Positions 51,246 to 61,447 are shown, numbered from the stretch's first letter. The stretch is 64,000 nt of DNA from Stentor roeselii (GCA_006503475.1 RSEH01000116.1:1-64000); one strand, 5' to 3'. Numbers and translations: made by a program. Notes: generated by a model not told the origin, from the sequence alone.

Positions 51246-51722
51246 TTAAGAAAGAAGAATCGATTGCAGTGAAATCGATCGATCCACTTGTTTCATGCTA
51301 TTTCTTTTAACAGAATGAAGAGTATTCCTATAGCTATATCCAAGAGCAAAACAAAGAATGATAATGATTCCAATAGTAACTAGAAAAGGCAGCATGAAAC
51401 TTTTACTTTCTTCCTGCAGCAATCCCTGATGTTCATTGACCATAATGCCGATACTGAACGAGATATGAAAAGACCCAAGTACAGAAACAGCTGACAAGTA
51501 AAGACTAATAAGTTCAGCGATAAACCTAGTAAAGTAAAGATACCCAGCAGTCAAAACCATGATTCCCCCAAACACAAAAAAGCAGATATCGAACCATCTC
51601 GTAAACCCCGACATGCAACATTCATACAAACTAAGTCCACCAATAGCAAGTCCAGACAAAAGCAATAATCCATTAAACGAGTACAACACATAAAAAAGGC
51701 ACTTTTCTCCTAAAATCCTCAT
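51246..51722 (-). CDS. Tetraspanin-like four-helix membrane protein
   Basis: Intronless, 158 residues. Four hydrophobic segments (~8-30, ~44-64, ~66-90, ~110-132) with a short first extracytoplasmic loop (CCMSG) and a larger one (VNEHQGLLQEESKS) resemble the tetraspanin topology, but the CCG motif of the second loop is absent. The C-tail is basic and Ser-rich. It would be a plasma- or vesicle-membrane protein. The ATG is 23 bp from the divergent START-like gene. Confidence 0.78.
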   Translation of the reverse strand: MRILGEKCLFYVLYSFNGLLLLSGLAIGGLSLYECCMSGFTRWFDICFFVFGGIMVLTAGYLYFTRFIAELISLYLSAVSVLGSFHISFSIGIMVNEHQGLLQEESKSFMLPFLVTIGIIIILCFALGYSYRNTLHSVKRNSMKQVDRSISLQSILLS

Positions 51723-51745
51723 TTTTACAACCTCAGTTATTGAAA

Positions 51746-52588
51746 ATGGAAAATCAACTCAACGAAATTTCTCAACTCTTCATCTCTGACCGACTTCTCG
51801 AAGCAGGCAGGAAAATCAAAGAACTTGGTAAAAAATAATTAGAAAGTCAATTCGGTGACTTGTCTCATATCGAAGTAGTCAGGGTGGTAAAAGAAAATAT
51901 TGACCTGGCCAACCAATGTCTTCATCTTTTAGGAGACATGGACGGGTGGACAACCATAAAACAGTCAGAAGACATTGCAACTTTCACTAAAGGAAGCAAC
52001 GATGAGTTCATGGTGAGAGCTGAAATGTTGTTAAAACATTCAGTGTTTCCGGTACTTGCCTTGTTCAGCGAATGTCAGCATCTCAGTGAATGGGTCCCGA
52101 TCCTTGATGATGCCAGGGTGTTGGCTTCGCCCAGTCTTTTCAGTCGGATCATTCAGTATTGGTTCAAATTGCCATGGCCTATTGAGAACAGAGATGCTGT
52201 TGTCAGTGCTTCGGCTATTCCAATACCTGAAAACAGGTCTGTCTTAATCATCATCAAAAGCATTGAAAGATCTGAATATATGGAAGTTAGTATTCCTGAG
52301 ACTGAGTCTGTTAGAATGAATATCAAGGAAGCTTGCTTGAATGTCGCATATATGGGAGAAAATGAAACTCAGATCTCACTTATTGCAAGATGTGATGTTA
52401 AGTTGGCTTTAATTCCTGTTAGTGTTGTCAACTTTGCTACTAAGCATGGAGTTTTCTTTTTTATGGAGTCGATGAAGAAGATCTGTGATGAGTATGAAGG
52501 AAGTAAGTATCAGGAAATTGTGAATTCGAAACCTGAATATTATCAGAGACTTAGGGATAGGTTTGTTGAAGTTTTGACTGGTAATTAA
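51746..52588 (+). CDS. START-like lipid-binding protein 2, two exons
   Basis: Joining 51746-51827 to 51843-52588 across a 15-nt intron gives 275 residues. The START pattern is the same as at 26655: WTTIKQSEDIATFTKGSNDEFMVRAEM, then HLSEWVPIL, WFKLPWPIENRDAVVSASAIPIPEN, and a closing helix after VNFATKHG. Probably a soluble lipid carrier; the specificity cannot be seen. Its ATG is 23 bp from the ATG of the divergent tetraspanin-like gene. Confidence 0.87.
51828..51842 (+). other. 15-nt intron
   Basis: GTAAAAAATAATTAG, phase 1, in the START-like gene 2; retention gives an in-frame TAA. Confidence 0.93.
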
Positions 52589-52900
52589 GATTTTGATTAG
52601 AATATGGAGGATTTTTTGGATGAATATTTTAAGAATGATTTGTGTGGGATTTTAATGTTTGGAGTTTAATTTGGGAATATTAGATTTTTTGTGAACAGAT
52701 TAGATTATTATATATAGTTGAAAAAATTAAGAGTTTTTCACTTTTCTTTGAAAGTGGTTTGTGGATTTTAATATTCTTAAACTACATGAAATTTATTATG
52801 TCCATTAAAAAAAATTGAATATTTAAAAACATAGAACTTATTACTAACCAATCACAAAATATTCCATCTCCAAAAATCCTAATTATTCATTTTAAATATT
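52589..52900. other. Convergent intergenic region
   Basis: About 310 bp between the stops of the START-like and kinesin genes; AT-rich, no gene seen. Confidence 0.6.
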
Positions 52901-54742
52901 CTACTTCCTACTTTCCCTCAATTTTAATTGAAGAGCTTTCATATTATTCCTACAAAGTGAAAGCTCATCCTTCAATACATCAATTTCTTCATTTTTTTCC
53001 GAAAGTTCTTTCTGTAGGCTTTCAATGATCCTATCCTGCTCCTGAATCACACTAACAAGGTGTTGTTGATTGGGTCCGCTTTCTTCTTTGCTTTCATTCT
53101 GAAAAGCAGCGAAGCTCTGCCTAACAGCAGAGGAGTTAAAAGCAACGCTTTGCCTTCCTCCAAACCCTTCAAACAAATCATTGAAATTTTCGATTTTATC
53201 AAGTAGCATAGTGTCCCTAATATTAAGACTGGTCGACAAGTCAATACTAGGACTATTAATTTCAACAATAGTCTTATGCAAGTCCATAGCAGACTGAGGC
53301 GATTCAGCAATTTTCCTAAAAAACTCTTCAGGACTACTAGCCAAGACACTTTCAGTCCTGACCCTTTCCCCCAAATCTTCCGGTTCCCTACAAAATGTAA
53401 TTCTATTAACACGTCTTTCCGACGGAAGACTAGCTCCAGGTGCCTCAACAGGTTTCATAGGAATATTTTCACTAACCAAAATACATCCCTTTAACTTCGC
53501 GATTTCAGCTTCAAGTTTAGTTTTCTCAATAATCGCATTTTCAAAAGCTTCTGAAATTTTCATCTTTTCCATCATTTCCTGACTAAGCTGTTCTTTAATA
53601 GCTCCTATTTCTTGATAAAAAACAGGAACCTCAGAAGTTCTGACCTTTTCTTCCATTTCTCTCAGTTTTGACTGAAGACTGATGATTTCCTGTTCATATT
53701 TCAAAATGACCATCTTTGCAGCATCTGGTTCTACTTTTTTCACATTTTGTTTGACGCGCTTCGCGCGTCTTGCGAAGTCGAGGGTGGAAAGTGACTCTTC
53801 GAAGACTTCACTACTTGGAGAAATATTGCAAATTACTGAAATTCGCGAGTTGCCTTCAAGAGCAGGGCGAAGAACTCGAGTCAGTTTCGAGTCGCGGTAA
53901 GGGACAGGAAAGTTTTTTTCACTGAGTCTTAAGATGACGGTTCCCAAAGTGAGAAGTGACTATTTAACAGTTACCCTGTTAATGAACTTCATTTCTTGAG
54001 TCCTTTCTGAAGACCCGGTTGAATGCGCTGCGGCTCCTTCACTGCCAGCTAAGTCAATTAAGTATAAAATTCCTTTGTTTAGAGTTCTGTTGGCGCCGCG
54101 AGATTTTGACTCTGCAACGATTCTAAAGCTATTTTTTTCTTACATTGAATGAGACCTGGAGCTCTTTAAGTTGAAGTTGGTACTTGCCACTTGTCGATTC
54201 GCGTCTCCTAAGGCAAGGAGAGAATAGACCTGACTGATAGAAACGCATTCTTTTTCAGTAAGTTCTAAGATTTTCAGTCCTCCTTGTTTATTTTCTCTTA
54301 GAGAAAGATTAGTTTTGCTAGAGTCAAGCAAGTCATTCACACATTCATTATAGATTTCAAGGTAAGAACACCTTACCAGGAACTCTTTATCAACTGTTTC
54401 ATGGATGAAGGCGAAAACGGTTTCTACAGTCATCGGAACGATACCTGGGAAATTTGGTCTTACGCCGTACATGGTGTAGGTCTTGCCACTTCCTGTCTGG
54501 CCATAGCAGAACATGCACCCGTTGAAACCTTCCATCACGCCCCAAACTAATTTTTCTCCAAGTTCTTCAAAGACTGCCTCTGTTGACTGGCCTGAATGGA
54601 AAACTTTATCAAAGGTAAAAGACCTATCAGCTGACTGTATCAAGTTGTGGTTGACGACCCAGACATTTGAATGGCCTTTTTCAAGTTCTTTCGTCGACAT
54701 TGGACGGACCCTCACAGAAACTGTGATGTTTTCTTCAGTCAT
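52901..54742 (-). CDS. Kinesin motor protein (kinesin-7-like), three exons
   Basis: Exons 54742-54144, 54128-53975 and 53959-52901 join across two 15-nt introns to 603 residues. The N-terminal motor has MTEENITVSVRVRP, P-loop GQTGSGKT (~80-87), switch I NLKSSRSHSIF, switch II LIDLAGSE, and INRSLLTLGTVILRLSE with PYRDSKLTRVL, closest to kinesin-7 (CENP-E) motors. A coiled coil spans ~345-400 and another lies at the C-terminus (~565-600). Both splice sites fall inside conserved motor motifs, so the spliced product restores them. Probably a mitotic or cortical microtubule motor. Confidence 0.93.
53960..53974 (-). other. 15-nt intron
   Basis: GTAACTGTTAAATAG on the minus strand, phase 0, inside the kinesin motor domain. 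Splicing restores INRSLLTLGT. Confidence 0.95.
54129..54143 (-). other. 15-nt intron
   Basis: GTAAGAAAAAAATAG on the minus strand, phase 2, inside the kinesin motor. Splicing restores the switch I motif SSRSHSIF. Confidence 0.95.
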
Positions 54743-54762
54743 TTATTATGGCATAATTTTTC
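54743..54762. promoter_or_regulatory. 20-bp divergent promoter region
   Basis: Only 20 bp separate the kinesin ATG (minus) and the ATG at 54763 (plus). They contain ATTATGGCATAAT, a perfect inverted repeat with a one-base centre. A minimal start codon-to-stop pair (ATG-GCA-TAA on plus, ATG-CCA-TAA on minus) is read from it in both directions. Confidence 0.5.
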
Positions 54763-56439
54763 ATGGAAGAACTTCTTGATGACCTGCTCGTCGGCAGCAG
54801 GACCAAAGAAATATTTGGAAGTTTTTATCAACAGTACTTTAAAGTCGCTTCTCAGGACTTTTCAAACTTGCTGCTGCAGGTCTCGCAGGAGTTCGGTGCT
54901 GAAATAGAAGGTATTGAGTATTACTTCTCGTCAGAAACTAACATAATGGACGAGGCTGACGTCATTGATCCTCTGTAAGACTTAAACAGACAACTTTCTT
55001 GGGACATGTTTAAAAATCGACTCAAGAATTTCTTGGTTAAAGTCCTGGGTGTTAGTTTTGATGAAGAACGATTTTATCAGATGTCTGCTGAGAACTTCGC
55101 TGAAGAAGTCTTTTTACTTGTCAGTGAAAACGTGTTTCACGTATGTCTTCTGGAAACTGCTGCGAAAATCGAGGAAAAAATCGAAAAAGTAAAAGAAACG
55201 GAAGCTGGAAGGTCTTGGATTTCTCAGTATCTAGTTGAGTACCGTGAAGAACTTCTTAAGATTTTCAGTAAGTACTCAAGTGACAAGGCTACAATTGAAG
55301 GTGACAATTCGAAAGTAGTTCTTTTGACTTTTTTGAAAATGATTCGAATTCCAATTGAAGAAAAAGACTTTTTTTTATTTGATCGGATGGTCGAAAATCG
55401 CTTCAAACAAATGATTTCACCGAGTCAAGTGAAGTACCTTCGACTGACATTCAACCAGTTCACATCTTTCTGTGAAGAATGGGCGACGAAAGAAGTGATC
55501 TCATCAATGTCCTTCGAGTCAAACCTAGAACTGACACTAAAAGAACTAACCCAGCTGAAGTCAACTCAAGAAACTCCAGTCCTTCCAATCCTCGAAGACC
55601 TGATCCACGACCTCAAGTCTCTTCGGCGATCCTACCAAAAAAAGCCTCAAAACATTCACAACTCTTTTATCGAGTCAAAATTAAAAGCTTTAAAAGAAAT
55701 CTTCAACTTTTACGCAAAACAGATAAAAATGTTAGGAAACAAGCCGACATTCGACGAAATCACTGATCATCAAAATTTATTAAACATCAGCAAATTCACG
55801 AAATTTTGCAATGACTTCTACATAACTAAAAAAGAGAATAAAGATCGTCTTAATGTGCAGCAAGTGACTCAAGCGTTTTTAGCTGGAAATGACTGCTCAA
55901 GAAGTATGAGCTATTCGCAGTTCTTAGAGGCAGTGGACCGTTTGGCTGAGATGTATTACAACGAGCAGTACGACCAGCGCAATCAAACTTCTTATGCAAA
56001 GTTAAGAGTCGCTGAGAAGAGGAAGCTTTTTTATGAGTTTTTGAAATTGGACAATAAAAATGATTATATGCAAAGGGCTAAAGGCTTTGGTTTGCCTTTT
56101 AGTAAAGAAGAGGCTGGTTTTCGTATTCCTGAATATGACTTGAGTAAAAAGTATAGGTTTAAGGACCTTTCTGGAAAAAAGGAAAAAGTCGCTGAGTGGA
56201 AAAAAACGAAAAATTCTGTAAGTACTGAATTGATGAATAGTAAAGCGCCTCCTGCACCGAACCCTGCAAGACTTGCTGCTGTGAAAAATAGTCTTTTGCA
56301 GAGGAAGGATAGGGTCACTTGGGACTTGCTTAAAGGAGCTCAGCAGTCTTCTTTAATCAGCAGGGAAGACTTGACTAGTCTTTTTACTGAAGCTGACATC
56401 AAAGAAATCATGAGCTCTAGTCGAGCTGGGTATAAATAA
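54763..56439 (+). CDS. Unrecognised helical protein, two exons
   Basis: Joining 54763-54974 to 54990-56439 across a 15-nt intron gives 553 residues. The chain is almost wholly helical with many Glu, Lys, Phe and Leu. The C-terminal ~100 residues are basic with a Lys-rich segment near KKYRFKDLSGKKEKVAEWKK. The layout recalls cytoskeletal or ciliary proteins but no family is recognised. Its last 13 codons and 3' flank are duplicated in tandem (56398-56535). Confidence 0.8.
54975..54989 (+). other. 15-nt intron
   Basis: GTAAGACTTAAACAG, phase 2; splicing joins the frame at 54763 to the frame from 54990 and retention gives an in-frame TAA. Confidence 0.9.
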
Positions 56440-56535
56440 AGATTCTTTTGATATTTAAATGGTTCCATCAAGGAAATCATGAACTCTAGTCGAACTGGGT
56501 AGAAATAAAGATTCTTTTGATATTTAAATGGTTCC
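56398..56535. repeat. 69-bp tandem duplication spanning a stop codon
   Basis: Two 69-bp copies at 56398-56466 and 56467-56535 differ at four positions. The first copy holds the last codons (IKEIMSSSRAGYK), the TAA stop and 3' flank of the gene at 54763. In the same frame the second copy reads a near-identical IKEIMNSSRTG ending in TAG. Copy 2 ends 11 bp before the next ATG. Confidence 0.93.
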
Positions 56536-56546
56536 GTTAAAATCAT

Positions 56547-57866
56547 ATGAAGGGATTTTTAGTTTTTACTATTTTTGCTATTGCGAATGGATTCACTAAC
56601 AAGGAACTTAGGCTAAGAAATTCAATGATTAGGGAAAGATTGAGAACTTTTGGAGATGGAACTTTTGAGGGTGATCAGGATTTCAATAGAAATAAAGAAA
56701 TTATTTCGGAGTTTGTTAAAGCTGCTAATGATACTCGGGATTTGATTACGAAGTATGAATTATTTCTTGGAATACGGTACTATTTAAATGAAATACTTGA
56801 AGGTTTCGAGGGAAATGTGGAAATTGAAGGGGTTTTTAAAAGTCAGGTCCAGGAAGTTATTCAAATAATCGATTTACATATGAAAGATCTTAATCTTTTA
56901 CTTTTTTCAAGAGAAACTTTTATCAAATTTCAAGAAATTCAGGGGATTTCATCTCAAAGACAGCAAGAAATCATCAAACTTTACCTAGAAAACTCAGAAA
57001 TAACAGCAAAACTCAGCAAATCCCAAGGAATGTTGAGTGAAACTAGTACAAAACTATCGAACGCTCTGGAAAAAATCGTTTATTATGAAAAAGAATTAAA
57101 TTCTGCAATAAGCAATTACCAGTCCCATGTCGAAAACATCGAAAAAGCAATTCAACTCGAATCAAAATTCACTTCAATTAAAGAAAAAGACACTTTTAAA
57201 GATATCCAAGTTTCTCAAGACCAAGTCATTTCTCGTCTTCAGCAAGAATCTGAGTTATCATCTTTGACACTTCAACAAATTTCAGCTGAAATCGTTGAAT
57301 TAGACGGAAAAATCAAGATTTTTAACTCAAAAGCCTCAAGACTTGAGCGAGAACTGTTGTCTAAAGGTTTGGATTTAATGAAATCTGAGAATAAGTTTGA
57401 AGATTTTCGAGTAAAAGTTGAAGAAAACACGAAATTTGACTTGTCGAGACTTAAAAACATGGAATCGTAAAATTTAATCAGGAACCACTTGGAAGATATC
57501 ACAAAACTTGAGAAAGAATTAGAACTTAACAAGGATGAACTGCATGTTTGTCAAGGTCAGATTGAAATCAATCAACTTAATAACAGGAAAATCAGAAACT
57601 TGATCAATGACTTGCAGGAAAATTTAGAAGAAAATCAACTTAAAGTTCAAAATGTTCATAATGCTAATAAATTAGAAGTCTTGCAAGTACAGCAGGAAAT
57701 CAATGACTGTCTGGAACAAATTAGAGAAGTTGGAGTGAGAAAAGAGGAAGAAGAGAATAGGATTAAACAACAAGATAAGACTATTGAGCAATTAAATTAT
57801 GAGATTTCAGAAGCTGAATATTATGTTAAAATAAAGTCAGGCCAAGACTGGCTGGTGATCCAATAA
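56547..57866 (+). CDS. Secreted coiled-coil protein, two exons
   Basis: Joining 56547-57466 to 57482-57866 across a 15-nt intron gives 434 residues. A signal peptide (MKGFLVFTIFAIANGF) is followed by helical, coiled-coil sequence over ~140-430 with no membrane helix and no cysteine-rich domain. In ciliates many soluble proteins of secretory granules (trichocyst or mucocyst cores) and cortical pigment granules are signal-peptide plus coiled-coil, so that is a possible role, not a recognised family. Confidence 0.8.
57467..57481 (+). other. 15-nt intron
   Basis: GTAAAATTTAATCAG, phase 2; splicing restores the coiled coil across the junction and retention gives an in-frame TAA. Confidence 0.93.
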
Positions 57867-57887
57867 CTAATTTAAATTCTTTATGCC

Positions 57888-59321
57888 CTAAGAAATCATC
57901 CTAACCATCTCCCTATAAAACGAACTAGTTTCTGTAAGCCATTGAATAGACCTATCCTGAGATTCAATCGTAGTTTCCAGTTGTTCCTTACAATCTTTAG
58001 CCTGCCTGATAATCCCTTCAAAATTTTCAATATTAATCCTTAAATCCTCATTAATAATCCTTAACATTTCTTGAGGACTATTTTCAGCATTTTTATACAA
58101 GTCCTTGAAATGTTTAAACTTTTTAAAAAGAGCTTTGGCCCTTACCATTGCTTTTACGTTTTTTTGATTAAATTTTCCTTTTGAACTGAGGACCAAGATT
58201 TCAAAAACAGAGGCAACGTAATGACTGGCATAATATCTGGAAGTGTTCATGGCCTTCACCCTTTTCAAAAAATTGTATGATCTCTGCTGGGCGGGGTTGA
58301 AATGACTGAAGTTTGTGAGTGTCAAAATTATTAGAGATACTAAAAAGATCCCCCAGTAGGCGGAAAGAGCTGCAATGAACCTCCCTGGATGCGTCTTAGG
58401 GTAAAAGTCTCCAAATCCGACGGTAGTCATCGTCAGCGAGATCAACCACATCGAGTTCCATAGATAATGATAGTCCTGAACGCCTGAGTCACTCACGAAC
58501 TTCCTCTCATATATCCGCAGTGCTAAAGAAAAAACAGTCACAGATAACACGAACAAAGGAATCATCAACTCCACAGGCTTCTCTATCAGCAAAGCTTTCA
58601 ACGCATACTTCTCAGTCGCCTTCGCAGCATAAAGGTCACAAATAGCTGAAGAGTGCTCATTGGTCCATTTCGAGTGATGTCTAAAAAGCCTCAAAAATAA
58701 AAAAATCCTCAAAATTGAAAAAGACGTCAAAATTTCGTTTAAACTGATAAAAAGGACTCCACTTAACTGGTAGACCTGGAATTCAACTCGAAGAAAAGGA
58801 ATCGGTTGAACAAAGTAAACAAGGCACTCTAATACCAGATACTTAAAATAAGAACTTCTGTAAAAAGTCTTATGCGATCCTTCAAAAAACATCTTTTTTT
58901 CTCGCAATAGGTCAAAGTAAGTCCTCCAGCTTTTGCACAAACTAAAGATAAGAAGACCAGTGAAAAAAAAAGAAATCACCAGCATTATCTGAACTCGATA
59001 ATCATCTTTTTCGCTTAGTTCACAGGAAAGAAGTGAAAAAAGAAGACTGATGAATCCAGAAAAACATGACAAATGGTCAAATTTTTTTAAGGATTCGGAT
59101 AAAATATTTACTTTTGAATGCTTTTTTTCTAAGAGAGGTTCAAGACTTCTGTCTGGGGATAGGTCTACTGAGGACTCTCGCGATGGAAGTGAGTTGGTAT
59201 AGGAAAAGTTTTGGGATTCTGATGAATTGCTTGAGTTTTTGCGTTGGTAGAACTTTGAGTTGTCTGCTGAAGTGTGGAAATTTTCTAGCAGTCGGAAGGT
59301 TACTGCACCGAGTCCAGCCAT
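57888..59321 (-). CDS. SK-type calcium-activated potassium channel
   Basis: Intronless, 477 residues, the length of SK channels (~550). Six membrane segments over ~95-350; S4 and its surround (RIFLFLRLFRHHSKWTNEHSSAICDL) match SK rather than voltage-gated channels. The pore reads MTTVGFGDFYP, a TVGFGD selectivity filter. A helical C-terminal region follows S6 at the place where SK channels bind calmodulin, so Ca2+/calmodulin gating is expected. The channel would hyperpolarise the membrane after Ca2+ entry, relevant to ciliate contraction or ciliary reversal (inference). Confidence 0.92.
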   Translation of the reverse strand: MAGLGAVTFRLLENFHTSADNSKFYQRKNSSNSSESQNFSYTNSLPSRESSVDLSPDRSLEPLLEKKHSKVNILSESLKKFDHLSCFSGFISLLFSLLSCELSEKDDYRVQIMLVISFFFTGLLIFSLCKSWRTYFDLLREKKMFFEGSHKTFYRSSYFKYLVLECLVYFVQPIPFLRVEFQVYQLSGVLFISLNEILTSFSILRIFLFLRLFRHHSKWTNEHSSAICDLYAAKATEKYALKALLIEKPVELMIPLFVLSVTVFSLALRIYERKFVSDSGVQDYHYLWNSMWLISLTMTTVGFGDFYPKTHPGRFIAALSAYWGIFLVSLIILTLTNFSHFNPAQQRSYNFLKRVKAMNTSRYYASHYVASVFEILVLSSKGKFNQKNVKAMVRAKALFKKFKHFKDLYKNAENSPQEMLRIINEDLRINIENFEGIIRQAKDCKEQLETTIESQDRSIQWLTETSSFYREMVRMIS

Positions 59322-59561
59322 TCTAAATTATCTGAGTTTGCAGGTGTATCTTCTGTATCTTCAATTGAATCATCTTTAAAAAGTATGTCTGACAATTTAA
59401 AAATGATAAAATGATCAATTATGCTTAATATATTATCTTCAAATCATTTAAAAAACTACCTTTCTCTATTTTTTTGGAATAATATAAATACGAAAGTGAT
59501 TAAACACTAATTAATATTTTAAAAACCCTTTCAAGTCCATTCACAATGTCGATATTCATAA

Positions 59562-60056
59562 CTAGCCATCATTATTAGAGTTAAATGTTTCAAAAGAGCT
59601 GACTTTGATAAACTTTCCATTAACCCTGGGTTTTTCTTTAGCGACTTTACTTCTTCCAGTGAAACTTCTAGAAAAAGTGACCCGTTGTCGATAATTCCTT
59701 ATTTTATTCTTGTATCTCTCAATCTTCTGCCGTCTGGTATTCGGACTACAAGCGCGAGTCTTGCTATCAGGTGTCAGATCTGTCATAGATACAAAGGAAT
59801 ACATGCTTTCAGTCCTCGGCAATAAATTTTCCTGTGATCGGGACATGAAACATGATAAATTTGATGAGGATGTCGAAAGGTTTTTTAAGTATTCTTCGAG
59901 TTGTTGCGTTTTGTATCGTTCTATTTCTAATTGCTTTGCTAGGTTTAAGGACTTTTCTCGTTCTCTTTGAATTTCTTCTTTTAGAGATGCTGCTATCTCT
60001 GGATTTAATTGGTAAATTGGTTGTGGCACGATTAAGCCGGGATTTCGATCTGCCAT
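59562..60056 (-). CDS. Small coiled-coil protein
   Basis: Intronless, 164 residues. A coiled coil (~22-60, EIQREREKSLNLAKQLEIER) is followed by a Ser-rich and then a strongly basic tail (RRQKIERYKNKIRNYRQRV). No family is recognised; microtubule or membrane contact is possible for the basic tail but not shown. Confidence 0.7.
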   Translation of the reverse strand: MADRNPGLIVPQPIYQLNPEIAASLKEEIQREREKSLNLAKQLEIERYKTQQLEEYLKNLSTSSSNLSCFMSRSQENLLPRTESMYSFVSMTDLTPDSKTRACSPNTRRQKIERYKNKIRNYRQRVTFSRSFTGRSKVAKEKPRVNGKFIKVSSFETFNSNNDG

Positions 60057-60379
60057 TTATTAGTGGTTTGTTTCGCAACTGAGTAGTGGGTGTTTTTGGA
60101 AAAGGTTTTCATTTTTTTGGGGATTAGTTTTGGTTTTATTAGAATTATGGAATGGGGTTTGATGAACATTCATTTCATATTAAAATGATTAAATATATAT
60201 AAAATGTTTATAGCAATGAAAATGAGCTAAAATCACTATCAGCACTTTGATATCTTATTTGATCAATAAATTTCATGAAAAATATTACTAAAACAACCTT
60301 ATTTACTTTTCAAATCCAAACTACTCTAAATCTCTAAAAATCCTTCTAAAATAATCAGTTGCAACCCTTTCATATTCCA
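60057..60379. other. Intergenic, T-rich
   Basis: About 320 bp between two minus-strand genes. It is strongly T/G-rich on the plus strand near 60100-60160. No gene or RNA is seen. Confidence 0.6.
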
Positions 60380-61447
60380 TTACATATTACTATGAATAAA
60401 AAGCACATGCTTCGACTGTTCCATAAGACTTTCTAACTCATCCACATTCGCTTTAATAAAAGCCTTAAACACTGTGTTAAACTGATGTTTTTTGCTTTTC
60501 CTAAAAAACGGTAATTCAATCTTGGTAAGTCTGCAGTCAATAATCTTCAGAGTTAATTTAGCCATTTCCAATTCATGCCTAGTCTTCATCAAGTTATTTA
60601 AAGCCACTTCCTTGACCTGTTCCTCCCCTTTTCCAGCGAGTTTCTGAAAAATTCCAACTTTTCCAGTGCATATTTTTTCATAACTCGAGAGTTGATTGTC
60701 TTCAAGATCGAAAAGTCTCTGAACAATTTTAGTCATCCTTGCTCTAGATTTAATCGCATAAAGAATGCCTTTAACATCAAATATTTCTCCAATGACCCAG
60801 TCCTTCAAGATTCCATAAGGATTGATGCACTCTTCACGCAATTGAACAGTCTTTTCTTGTCCCGCAAGAAACAACCCCACCTGGTTCAAGGTCTTAAATG
60901 CCGAGTTGAGGTGAATGGCGAAATCTTGATAATTATTCGCATTTAACACAGCAACACTGTAGATTTTTTCTAGTTTTTTCAGAATATTGGTGAAATAAAG
61001 GACTGACTCGTCGATATAAGAAACTTCGAGTTCGTTTAAAGAGACGTGGCTGAAGGTCTTTTGATATCTTTCAGAGATTTCTAGAACTGATTCTTCTGCG
61101 AAAGTCATCCGGGAGTACTCGGATGGGTCTTTAAGGAAAGATTGGAAGATTTCTGATTTGTAGATGAAAAGAATTGAAATCAACTTGATCAGGTAGTTTT
61201 CAACCAACTTCCTAGTATCGGACTCTTCGAATGTGGACTAAGTTTTCGTTACTATTGACTTGGGAATATAGGGAACATAACACCCTGGCCAGGAACTTGT
61301 TATGTTTTTCCTTAAACACAGAAGGTCTTTAAACCGTCTTTCGACTTCGTATTTTCCTGAAAAGTCTTCACTGGTGATGATATAAAAGTCTTTTTCTTGA
61401 ACTCCGATGGAAATCTTAATGTTTTCTCTCTTAAATTCAGAGTCCAT
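60380..61447 (-). CDS. SNX: PX (likely BAR) sorting nexin, two exons
   Basis: Joining 61447-61253 to 61237-60380 across a 15-nt intron gives 350 residues. The PX domain (~8-110) shows VERRFKDLLCLRKNI, the WPGCYVPYIPKS lipid-binding turn and the ENYLIKLI helix; in PX domains the RRF Arg and the PxxP-type turn contact phosphatidylinositol 3-phosphate. The remaining ~200 residues are helical, consistent with a BAR domain of the SNX1/2/5/6 type. It would act on endosomal tubules and retromer-type sorting. Confidence 0.87.
61238..61252 (-). other. 15-nt intron
   Basis: GTAACGAAAACTTAG on the minus strand, phase 0, in the PX domain; splicing restores a continuous PX fold. Confidence 0.93.
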
